Part shown: one piece after another, positions 8,043 through 16,268 of the stretch | How positions within the stretch are numbered: the first letter of the stretch is position 1 | Layout of the letters: each line of letters begins with the position of its first letter | Assembly: GCA_029263395.1 (NCBI GenBank) | Contig: JAJCXO010000025.1 | Location: 1-64,000, forward strand | Reading direction: 5' to 3' | Length of the DNA: 64,000 nucleotides | Source of the DNA: Acidobacteriota bacterium | GTDB taxonomy: Bacteria > Acidobacteriota > Thermoanaerobaculia > Multivoradales > J023 | The notes under the pieces: generated by a model | Seen by the model: only the letters and a program-made list of their open reading frames with translations | Told to the model about the DNA's origin: nothing | Databases searched by the model: none | Made by a program: the position numbers and the translations under genes

Positions 8043-8077
8043 CCACGATACTTCGCGATGTCAACGAAATATCGTGG
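8043..8077. repeat. Hairpin sharing the stem sequence of the 42-bp array
   Basis: Arms ccacgata (8043-8050) and tatcgtgg (8070-8077) are perfectly complementary around a 19-nt loop. The outer ccacgat/atcgtgg is the same as the stem of the 42-bp repeats about 100 nt upstream. This suggests a common ancestor or a common binding protein. It could also act as a terminator for one of the two convergent genes, but no T-run follows. Confidence 0.6.
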
Positions 8078-8265
8078 AAACAGCCCTTTGCCCGGCTGTT
8101 ATCCAGATCCGTTCAGAGAACACTAAGCAACCCGATAACAAGGTTTGAAGACTCATAGATCCAAAGGGCTACCTGCCGCTGCCGCCGAATTTCTCACCAT
8201 CGAGACCGGCTCGATCTTACCGATGGCTTCAAAAGCGGCGACACATCAGCCTGGCCTGAGCGGCG

Positions 8266-11200
8266 TTAGTACGCCCTGCGGACATACCAGTTCTGGGAAC
8301 CAGCTCCCGCGCACAGGAAGGGCGAAATCTGACACCTGAAAGACTGCAGGTGGTCAAAGCCTCCGAGGCCACGTCGCCGTTCTTCTTCTAAGCTACGGCG
8401 ATAGGCATCACGCTGCGGGGTACCAGCCGCTTCGTCAGCTTTCGCGTCCACTGTCGCATCAGGTTTACCCTTGAACACCACATTGCCGTTGCTGTCCGTT
8501 TCCAACACACTGCCATCCGAGTAACTGATGGATGTTCCACCGCCAACGAGTTTGACAACATCCGTGACCTCTACACCATCCTCGGTAATCAAATCGATAC
8601 CCCCTACCAGCATGCCATAGTAGAGAGCGATCGCAACTTTCCCCCAAGGTCCAGACTTGCTCGCAAATTCTAGCAAGGGTGCTGCAGCGCCGGTGCCGAA
8701 GCCGAAATAGATCGAGTTGTCAACAATGTCTCGACCGGGGTCGAAGGGCTCGCCGCTAACAGCGTAGTATCCTGTATTCCAAGCCATTCGTGTTGTCATA
8801 CCCAATGCGATGTGTTTGGCGAAGACAAAACCTCCGGGCACAGTGCCGATCAGCACTGGACTGACAATCAGAGCTGCTCGCCGCAAACCTTCGTCGGTCC
8901 AATAGGGCCTCGTCCTGTCCTTAAAATACCGGTTGGCCGCTTGATCGAGCCCGATGGCCGTGCTGCTCTCTCGCCCGTCAGGATCGACCTTGTTGAGCGG
9001 ATTGCCCATGACGTAGGCGTACCGGTTGAGGCTTTGTGGATTATCGGCATGCCCCCGCTTCTCGTCGACGCTCAAAAAGCGCCCGATCGACGAAAGATAG
9101 TGGCGAGCATGCATGTAGTCGGCACCCGTCGATTGGTCCCGCTCATGTCCGGCATAAGCGTGATCGTCGACTCCGGATGGGTACGGAAACTCGGTTCCGT
9201 AGGCCAGAAACATCGGCGCCGCCAACACTGTCCGATCTTCTCGGGTGACGAGCCGCGACGACCCGAGATGATCCAGATGGTGATGGAACTTCTCACCTGA
9301 TCCACCATCTTCCCAACCGATCAAGCGCCCACTCGAGTAGATCCAGTCTCGCTCTCTGGCATAGTTACCGTTGGCGTAGGAGACATGACTGATGTGGTTG
9401 TTGGCGAGGTCTCGTAAATGGTAGTGCAGGGTCTTCTGCGGCACATTGGGAATCGATACAACTCGCTCACCGGAAGCATCGTAGATGTAACGCATCCAAG
9501 CTTGAGAAACCAGCCGATTGCTGGTGTCGTATCCGAAACCGTAACCTCCCCACTGAGTGACATTGCCGGCTCCGTCGTAAGCCACTGCACCGCTCAACCG
9601 ATTGGTAGCGCCATCGACCACAAAAGTTTGCGTTTGGCCATCCGTTGACCGGCTAGTGAGGTTGCCAAAACGGTCGTAGCTGAACTGCTGCGCCACCGTG
9701 GCATTACCAAACGACGCCTCGGTCAGGCGGTTGACCGCGTCGTAGGCGAACGTATCGGTTCCCAACGCAACGATGTTGCCGCTACCGTCGTAGCTGAACG
9801 GCCCGCTATCGAAATCCGAACCAGCTGGCAGAGCACCAACGGTTCGGACTCGTCCTGGTCTACTCCGTAGAGTCGGATGCGGTTCCACAACATCGCGCAC
9901 GCCGTTGGCGTGCAGGATCTCGGTCCAACTACCATGGTCATCGTAAGTGATCGACGTCACCCATCCTGGGATCACAATCGGACGCCCCTCGGCGTACTGC
10001 GTGGTGATGGTGGGACTGGTCGACGCGGCCGAAGTAGCACACCCGCCAGTCACACAGCTTGGGTAGGTCAAAGAATCGAGATTACCGAGGTCGTCGTAGC
10101 CGAACCAACTACGGAATCGATCGGAGCTGCCTGGCCAGGTGAACAACGTGTCACGCACTGACACCGCACCGTTGGGCCCTCCATAGCTATAGATATGCTG
10201 GACCGATACGGTGTCATCGGCTGACCCCGGCGTCCATGGCAAGTCGAGGTAGTTGTAACGGGTCGCCTTCCACAGATGGCCCTGCCCACCAGGCGATGGC
10301 GAATCGTAGACCAGGCTTGTTACCAGTCGATCACCCTGGTTGTTATCCCGCGTTGCGGTGAGCCGTCCGAGGCCGTCGAAGTTAAAATCCAGGTCATTCG
10401 GACCGTCGACCACACGCTGTGCTCGTCCAGAGGCATCGTAGTCGAAGTAGGACACCGCGCCATTCCCTACAACACCCTTCTCAGGATGCGTTTCCTGCAA
10501 TAGGAAACCTCGGTTGTCGTAGGTGTAACTGCGGACTTGCTGCGGTGCCCCAGGCGTACGGATCTCCGTCAGCCGACCCGCCACATCGTAGCGATAGTCG
10601 GTCGCCACTTCGCTGCCGCCGGTACTCGAAGGCTCTCGCAACCGCCGCAAACGCCCGAAGCGATCCTTCTCACGAGTTGTCGACACCCAAGTCTCTACCC
10701 CGGTCAGGGACGTCTTGACCTTACGCTCGAGGCGACTCAGTCGGTCTCCCTGATAGCTCATGCGCAGTTCGTGTACCGCACCGTCAGGTGGCACGACAAC
10801 GGTCGGACGGCCAAAGGGATCATGGCCAATGAACTCCGTGAGCAAGTTGGAATCGCCCGTCTGCGAGATCGCCGTCACCCACCCTCGGGCGTTGTAGTGA
10901 GTCTCACGCTCAGTCCAAAAACCGGTTGGCTGGCGGCTACGTTCCAATCGTTTGCGGCCAAAGTCGTCATACTCGACTTCGCCACGGGTGAATTCGATGG
11001 AGCCATTCACCGGCGTATTGACCATCATCGACTTGGCAGGGTCGTTGGGGCTGGCCAATTGGTAGGACAGTTGGGCACGGGCCACCCCGTCCTGCCGAAC
11101 CTCGACTGGACGACCGGAGACGTCGTAGACCGTGGACGAGTAGATTCCCGCTGAGTTCCGACTGCCGATCACTTTATCCGTGGTCGGATCGAGGTCTACG

Positions 11201-13311
11201 TCATAAGTCAGGAAAGGTCCATCGCTACCGTTTGGATACCGCGGTCGGCTGGTGACTCGCTGATCCCGTTCATAGGTGTGATGGTTCCAGTAGACCGGCT
11301 GTCCGGGAGCCGTTCCGCAGCCAGAACCAGACGTCGACAGGGGTTGTGAATCACCGCCGTAAATCTTTTCATCAGTGAGGTTGCCACGGCTGTCATAACT
11401 GTAGACCCGCATGACATCGGTTGTACTCCGCACGGTCCCCGTCCTCAATGACCGGGAGCAAAGCAGCATACCCGTGTTGGGATCAACTTCGAGTTCAGTC
11501 ATGTTCTCGGTCTCGCCAAGGGCCTCCGGGCGACTTGCTCCATGATGGTCGAGCAACTTGAGGAGCCAAGGTGTACTCGGTGCGATGGGTTGATAAGTTC
11601 CCGGGTAGACACCGGTTGATCGGTTGAAACCGGTGGTAGTGACCACTCGCTCATCGTTGTTGGAGCCATCCCACAAATTACCGGTACCGACCGACCGCCG
11701 GAAGTTGCCAAGGCCATCGAATTCCGAAAACTCACGTTGGGTGAACCGATCTTCGTCGTCATGGTAGACCACCCGGTGGATGTCTGGCTGTCGATTGCGA
11801 TTGAGCCAGTCGGCTCGCGTCGGGCAACCGGGAATCGGATTGAGCTCGTCGCACACTGAGCTCGGAAGCTCGTCGTGGCGAAACCTGAGAAACGTCGACC
11901 GTAGTGGCTCGCTATTACCGATTGTCCGACAGCCGCCGGTGCCGTTACTCGAGCTCCAGATCTCGCTCGACAAAAAGGCGTCACCACTTGATTCGGTCTT
12001 GGTAAACGGCAGGCCATACTCCCAACCTCGGCCTGCCGCAGGATCGACAGAAAAGCGGGCGTTGAAGAAATGTTTGGAGCAGTCGCCGGTGGGATAAACC
12101 ACCTCGGTCTGCATTTCGGCATCTTGCCCGTTGGACGGATCGATCGACGTCATCTTGTACGTCCAAGTCCCATCCACCGTGTTGTTCTTACGAACCAGCG
12201 AACGTACCTCGACCCCTGCCGTTGTGTTGAACACCGACTGGGCTGCCCCGGGCGGAAACTCGACCTGTTGATAGCTCCACTCCACGCTACCGCCAGTGGG
12301 CAACTTGACGTCTTTGATGGCACCTGGAAGGTCGTCGATCTGAGGTGTACATTCGGTGTAGTAGTAAGGACCGAAGTGATCCCCCATGCGGTAGGACGAG
12401 CCATCCGGCAGCTCGACCTCGACCAAAAGCGGCACACGGACCGCCGCTGAAACCGGCGCTTGGTTCTTGCACGAACGCTCGGTCAACACCTGATTGTCAT
12501 AGGTCAAGGTGTAGATCGCCCGCTGGTCATGAAAGGACGCTACATCCACCTGGGTGACGACACGATCCATCCAAACCAACGGAGAACCGTCGAGCAGATC
12601 GCCAGCCTTGACGAGGTGAACAAAGTGCTGGCGACCGTACCGATCCGCCAATGTACGTAACGTATCGTCGGCATTGTAAGTAACGGTGAGGTCTGGATCA
12701 CTCGCCGAACCGAACCGATCCCAGGCCTTGCGAAAGGTTTTCTCGGCTTCGGCGCCACAGACACCGCCAGCGCCGGTAAACCTGCGGGTCGTGCCGTCTG
12801 GTGTCTCGATGTCGGCGTGGCAATCGTCGCTGCTGATCCGCACGCGGAGATAACTCCCATCGCGGCTATAAAACACATTGGAATCGCCATCCTGTTCGCC
12901 TTCGTGCAACTCATCGTAGAAGGTATGGCGCCCCCCATCGTCACTGACGTAGAGCCATCTGCCGGTGTCATTGTACCAATGATCGGGATCGTACACCTCT
13001 CCCCAGCCGAGTTGCCAACCGAGCCCAGCGGTCATCTTCCGATCAGGGAAAGCCTCGATCAATCCGTCAGCATCTCGTCGATAACGCCAAACGTTGCTGT
13101 TGTACGCCAGCGAAAACGGCCCCATTGGAATAGCAATGTTGAGGGCTCCGGAAAACAGGTCGACCTGATCGATCTGATCAGCTGATGCTTGAGTAGATCG
13201 CTCGGGATCGAGCCCTTGAGGTTGATTGGGATGGATGGCGGACAACGGACCTGCCAGAAGTGTCAACATCAAGACAATCATCCCGAACCGCCGACTCTTT
13301 GTTGTATACAT
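8266..13311 (-). CDS. Secreted RHS/YD-repeat protein with a unique 231-aa C-terminal tail
   Basis: The 1681-aa protein begins with a signal peptide (MYTTKSRR then a hydrophobic run ending LLAGPLSA). The body contains many YD repeats (patterns such as YDxxGRLTEIRTP and YDRFGNLTSRSTDGQT). The RHS-associated core reads DHLGSSRLVTRE, then YMHARHYLSSIGRFLSVD and ends in NPLNKVDPDGRE. RHS proteins form a shell around a variable, often toxic, C-terminal domain. Here the tail after the core has a glycine-rich hydrophobic segment followed by a charged end, and I do not recognise it. I chose 13311 because GAGGAG abuts the ATG at 13320 but is correctly spaced (9 nt) from the one at 13311. No immunity-like ORF follows the stop. 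It lies downstream of a small secreted-protein gene and probably shares its sigma-54-type promoter. Confidence 0.9.
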   Translation of the reverse strand: MYTTKSRRFGMIVLMLTLLAGPLSAIHPNQPQGLDPERSTQASADQIDQVDLFSGALNIAIPMGPFSLAYNSNVWRYRRDADGLIEAFPDRKMTAGLGWQLGWGEVYDPDHWYNDTGRWLYVSDDGGRHTFYDELHEGEQDGDSNVFYSRDGSYLRVRISSDDCHADIETPDGTTRRFTGAGGVCGAEAEKTFRKAWDRFGSASDPDLTVTYNADDTLRTLADRYGRQHFVHLVKAGDLLDGSPLVWMDRVVTQVDVASFHDQRAIYTLTYDNQVLTERSCKNQAPVSAAVRVPLLVEVELPDGSSYRMGDHFGPYYYTECTPQIDDLPGAIKDVKLPTGGSVEWSYQQVEFPPGAAQSVFNTTAGVEVRSLVRKNNTVDGTWTYKMTSIDPSNGQDAEMQTEVVYPTGDCSKHFFNARFSVDPAAGRGWEYGLPFTKTESSGDAFLSSEIWSSSNGTGGCRTIGNSEPLRSTFLRFRHDELPSSVCDELNPIPGCPTRADWLNRNRQPDIHRVVYHDDEDRFTQREFSEFDGLGNFRRSVGTGNLWDGSNNDERVVTTTGFNRSTGVYPGTYQPIAPSTPWLLKLLDHHGASRPEALGETENMTELEVDPNTGMLLCSRSLRTGTVRSTTDVMRVYSYDSRGNLTDEKIYGGDSQPLSTSGSGCGTAPGQPVYWNHHTYERDQRVTSRPRYPNGSDGPFLTYDVDLDPTTDKVIGSRNSAGIYSSTVYDVSGRPVEVRQDGVARAQLSYQLASPNDPAKSMMVNTPVNGSIEFTRGEVEYDDFGRKRLERSRQPTGFWTERETHYNARGWVTAISQTGDSNLLTEFIGHDPFGRPTVVVPPDGAVHELRMSYQGDRLSRLERKVKTSLTGVETWVSTTREKDRFGRLRRLREPSSTGGSEVATDYRYDVAGRLTEIRTPGAPQQVRSYTYDNRGFLLQETHPEKGVVGNGAVSYFDYDASGRAQRVVDGPNDLDFNFDGLGRLTATRDNNQGDRLVTSLVYDSPSPGGQGHLWKATRYNYLDLPWTPGSADDTVSVQHIYSYGGPNGAVSVRDTLFTWPGSSDRFRSWFGYDDLGNLDSLTYPSCVTGGCATSAASTSPTITTQYAEGRPIVIPGWVTSITYDDHGSWTEILHANGVRDVVEPHPTLRSRPGRVRTVGALPAGSDFDSGPFSYDGSGNIVALGTDTFAYDAVNRLTEASFGNATVAQQFSYDRFGNLTSRSTDGQTQTFVVDGATNRLSGAVAYDGAGNVTQWGGYGFGYDTSNRLVSQAWMRYIYDASGERVVSIPNVPQKTLHYHLRDLANNHISHVSYANGNYARERDWIYSSGRLIGWEDGGSGEKFHHHLDHLGSSRLVTREDRTVLAAPMFLAYGTEFPYPSGVDDHAYAGHERDQSTGADYMHARHYLSSIGRFLSVDEKRGHADNPQSLNRYAYVMGNPLNKVDPDGRESSTAIGLDQAANRYFKDRTRPYWTDEGLRRAALIVSPVLIGTVPGGFVFAKHIALGMTTRMAWNTGYYAVSGEPFDPGRDIVDNSIYFGFGTGAAAPLLEFASKSGPWGKVAIALYYGMLVGGIDLITEDGVEVTDVVKLVGGGTSISYSDGSVLETDSNGNVVFKGKPDATVDAKADEAAGTPQRDAYRRSLEEERRRGLGGFDHLQSFRCQISPFLCAGAGSQNWYVRRAY

Positions 13312-13338
13312 CACGTTCATCTCCTCGAAGTCAATAGC

Positions 13339-14037
13339 TCACCGCCGGCCGGTATTCGCTGCTGGAACAGTAAAGTGATAAGTCGCAAGTGTTGTGGTAT
13401 CGACCCCCACAACAAGATCGCCAGGCAACAGGTTACTGAGCCCCACGCCCGTAGCCGTGCTCGAGGTGGCAACCTTGGTCAACGTGGCCAACTCGAGGAG
13501 AACCCGCCCATCATCGGCAGGCCCAGCATCCCCAGCCCCACCATCGGTAGCCGTGCCATGCCAGGCCCCTCCCCCAGGTCGCAGGACCAACAGCCGCAAC
13601 CCCTGGCGTACATCTTCCAATTTGCCTGCGGTCGCGATCATCGGAGTCGGATCAACCGTCAGCACATTGGGCGGATTCGACGTCGGGTTGGAAACCTCGA
13701 GGCTACCGGTTGCAACGTCGGCGGCAACCCACACCGCCCGCCTCGCCAACGGTTCCCCAACTGAATATTCGATTTGCCCGTCCTGGTTGGTGTCGACCAC
13801 CGCGGCGAGATGAAAAACCAGCCTGGACGTCCAATCGTAGGGTTCTTGGCAGACGGCGAAGAGCAACGCTTCACCTCCCACCGAAAGTTGACTCACCGTA
13901 AGGCCTGCCGGCGCCCCGAAGGTCATCACCGGGATTGCCATTAAAGACGAAGGGACGACGGCGGCCAACGCGGTCGTAACCAGCATGGCCCGGGCCAGAG
14001 TTGTGATGGAGCGGCTACAGTTTCTTGTTGAGCGCAC
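13339..14037 (-). CDS. Small secreted protein of unknown function, upstream of the RHS gene
   Basis: The preferred start is a GTG at 14037, preceded by AGAGAGG at a spacing of 8 nt. This gives 232 aa with a clear signal peptide (LARAMLVTTALAAVVPSSLMA). A longer frame reaches 14151, but its N-terminus is Cys- and Arg-rich and implausible. The mature part contains an EF-hand-like acidic loop DTNQDGQIEYSVGE and otherwise a beta-rich composition. I do not recognise the family. The stop is 18-27 nt from the RHS start on the same strand, so the two are probably co-transcribed. It might be an accessory or carrier protein for the RHS product, but that is inference from position only. Confidence 0.7.
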   Translation of the reverse strand: MRSTRNCSRSITTLARAMLVTTALAAVVPSSLMAIPVMTFGAPAGLTVSQLSVGGEALLFAVCQEPYDWTSRLVFHLAAVVDTNQDGQIEYSVGEPLARRAVWVAADVATGSLEVSNPTSNPPNVLTVDPTPMIATAGKLEDVRQGLRLLVLRPGGGAWHGTATDGGAGDAGPADDGRVLLELATLTKVATSSTATGVGLSNLLPGDLVVGVDTTTLATYHFTVPAANTGRR

Positions 14038-14180
14038 GATCGATACCTCTCTCGGTTGTAGGACGAAACACGACACAGTCGTCGCTTGAGCGAGACGGCG
14101 GGCTGCTAGCAGGCACAGCCTGCAGCAACACACTCGCGACTCTGAAGCCACCGTTAGTAGGCGAGTGCAGTCACTTAAAG

Positions 14181-14196
14181 AGCAGGCATCATGCCA
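14181..14196 (-). promoter_or_regulatory. Sigma-54-type -24/-12 promoter candidate
   Basis: The minus-strand 16-mer TGGCATGATGCCTGCT matches the sigma-54 consensus TGGCACG-N4-TTGCW, with the invariant GG and GC in register (positions 2-3 and 14-15). It lies about 145 nt upstream of the small secreted protein gene and points toward it and the RHS gene. The gene immediately upstream encodes a sigma-54-type activator. The rest of 14038-14360 shows no gene; an activator-binding repeat is not obvious by eye. Confidence 0.6.
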
Positions 14197-14360
14197 GCTG
14201 AGTTAACGGCATCGGCGGTGCCCATGTAGACCGCAAAAAGCTGAAAACAAAAAGATTTATGCTGGGCCAACCATCGACTCACCGGTATCTACTGGCGGAT
14301 ACAAGCTGGCGCCTGTGCAGCGGCGCACAGCCCACCTCACAACCTGTGCGCAACCGCTCG

Positions 14361-16268
14361 TCAGCCCGAGGTATCGTTGGCGCCGTGCTGTTCGATCCGG
14401 CGCCGCAGGGTGAAGCGAGAGATCCCCAGCAGGCGTGCGGCTTGAACTTGATTGCCTTCAGTCTTGGCGAGCGCTCGACGAATCGTCCGCCACTCGACCC
14501 TCGTCAAGTCGAGCTCTTCGATGTCGTCGAGTTGCTTGTCCCAGGGCATGTCAGCAACGGCTTGCCGGATGTGTGGTCCAACGGCGGCGGCCCGCAGCGG
14601 TTGGCGATCCGGGCATCGCAGCACCAAGCGCCGAATCTCGTTCTCGAGCTCACGGACGTTTCCTGGCCAAGGATACGCGCTCAATAGACGCAGCGCCTCG
14701 ACCGTGACCCCTCGGACCCGTCGTTTGGCCTCCACCGCAAAGCGGCGGACAAAGTGCTCAACCAACGCGGGTAGATCGTCTCGACGACTTCTTAGCGGCG
14801 GAATCTCGATGACTGCTCCTGCCAGCCGATAATAGAGATCAGCCCGAAAGCCACCCTCTTCGATCTGCCCCCTCAAGTCGGCATTGGTTGCCGCCAGAAT
14901 CCGCACGTCGACAGCTACCGGCGCCTCGCCGAGGGGTTGCACCTCATGCTCTTGGAGTGCTCGCAGAAGCTTGACTTGAATATCACTCGACAACTCGCCG
15001 ATCTCGTCGAGAAACAGGGTACCGCCCATGGCGCGTCGAAACTGCCCGAGCCGCGCTGCCACCCCGGTGGCAACACCCCGTCCGATGCCAAAGAGCTCAG
15101 CCTCGACCAAGTCGTCCGGGATCGCCGCACAGTTGATAGCGACAAAAGGCCCTTTGGCGCGATCACTCGAGCGATGGATGAGGCTTGCGATCTGTTCCTT
15201 ACCCACCCCGGTCTCGCCGAGAATCAACAATGGCACCTGGGTGGCGCACACCAGGCTGATCTCTCGATGAAGCTCACTAGCCGCAGGCGACGTGCCAGCC
15301 ACATAGTCGGCGGGAAACTGCAGAACATCGTCGGTGATCGATGCCAGGTCGGTCTGCGAGTCAGCAAAGACAGGTGACATCACAGTCTGGCCGACGGCCG
15401 AAGCCATTCTCACCAGAGTGCCCAACAGTCGGGGACACACCGCGGGTCGCAGGGATCCGGAGAAGACCAAGGCGGTTCCGTCGCGATCCGATACCTCTTG
15501 ACCCGCACCGGCGCCATCCTTGCCGGCGTGATCCACACCCCTGCGATCCAATCTCTTGCTGCACGCAACCACGGTCAGCGGCAACCCCGTCGCTCCGTCT
15601 TGGCAGTTGACGATCTCAGCATCTCCGACCAGGGTCTCGTTGACCGAGTTCGCCAAGGCATCGAGAGTCGGAAGTGAGCCCGCAGAGGCCCTCAAGATGA
15701 CCGAATCGTCCGCTGTCACTTCCATCCAAGCAGCTCCAGCAGCGCCTAGGGGTTCCAGCAGCGCAGCCAGCGCCAACCCAGAGGCTGCCAACTCGTTACG
15801 AGCGAGAGACTCACTGAACGCCGCAACAATCGCCAGCGGATCCAACGCCCTTTCGAAGCGATGTGACCTGGTATCTGAGATTGTGGACCGGCTCAGATTG
15901 GGCCGGCTAGACAGTGAAATCGCCAACTCCACGTCCGCCGCAGCAGCCGGATCTAACCGCAGGCATACCGTACCGATCTCGATCTCGTCACCGATCTCGA
16001 GGCGGCCATGCTCAAACGGCTGGCCGTTGACCGTGATGCCATTTTTGCTAGCTAAGTCCAACAGGCTGACGCCATCGTCACCCAACGTGAGATCGGCATG
16101 GAGCCGAGATACCCCAGGCGCCGACAACACCACATCGTTGTCGCGCCGTGCCCCGATGTGGTTGACCCCACGGCGCAACGGGAAAAAGGCTACGACGTCG
16201 CTGTCGAGCCGGCAGAGTCCATAACTATTCGGGGCCGCGTTAGGCTCGAGGTGGTCTGGCACTACCAT
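14361..16268 (-). CDS. FHA-domain sigma-54-type transcription activator with altered GAFTGA loop
   Basis: The 635-aa protein has an N-terminal FHA domain (about residues 20-105). The phosphothreonine-binding elements are visible: VSRLHADL and SKNGITVNG. A GAF-like region spans about 140-300. The AAA+ domain has Walker A GETGVGKE (about 350), Walker B LFLDEIGEL (about 418) and the R-finger region. The sigma-54-contacting GAFTGA loop reads GVATGV. A Fis-type helix-turn-helix ends the protein (TEGNQVQAARLLGISRFTLRRR). FHA domains bind phosphothreonine, so the partner is plausibly the Ser/Thr kinase encoded immediately upstream; the two genes overlap by 29 nt. A GTG two codons in (16262) has better Shine-Dalgarno spacing from GGAGG than the ATG at 16268. 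Confidence 0.9.
   Translation of the reverse strand: MVVPDHLEPNAAPNSYGLCRLDSDVVAFFPLRRGVNHIGARRDNDVVLSAPGVSRLHADLTLGDDGVSLLDLASKNGITVNGQPFEHGRLEIGDEIEIGTVCLRLDPAAAADVELAISLSSRPNLSRSTISDTRSHRFERALDPLAIVAAFSESLARNELAASGLALAALLEPLGAAGAAWMEVTADDSVILRASAGSLPTLDALANSVNETLVGDAEIVNCQDGATGLPLTVVACSKRLDRRGVDHAGKDGAGAGQEVSDRDGTALVFSGSLRPAVCPRLLGTLVRMASAVGQTVMSPVFADSQTDLASITDDVLQFPADYVAGTSPAASELHREISLVCATQVPLLILGETGVGKEQIASLIHRSSDRAKGPFVAINCAAIPDDLVEAELFGIGRGVATGVAARLGQFRRAMGGTLFLDEIGELSSDIQVKLLRALQEHEVQPLGEAPVAVDVRILAATNADLRGQIEEGGFRADLYYRLAGAVIEIPPLRSRRDDLPALVEHFVRRFAVEAKRRVRGVTVEALRLLSAYPWPGNVRELENEIRRLVLRCPDRQPLRAAAVGPHIRQAVADMPWDKQLDDIEELDLTRVEWRTIRRALAKTEGNQVQAARLLGISRFTLRRRIEQHGANDTSG

Larger units (their letters stand above)
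7613..8265. other. Gene-free stretch with a repeat array and hairpins
   Basis: About 650 nt separate the convergent metalloprotease and RHS genes. The stretch contains the 42-bp array at 7770-7960 and a separate hairpin at 8043-8077. Open frames exist on both strands across the array only because its period is a multiple of three. I see no gene, immunity-type ORF or clear terminator. Confidence 0.6.
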
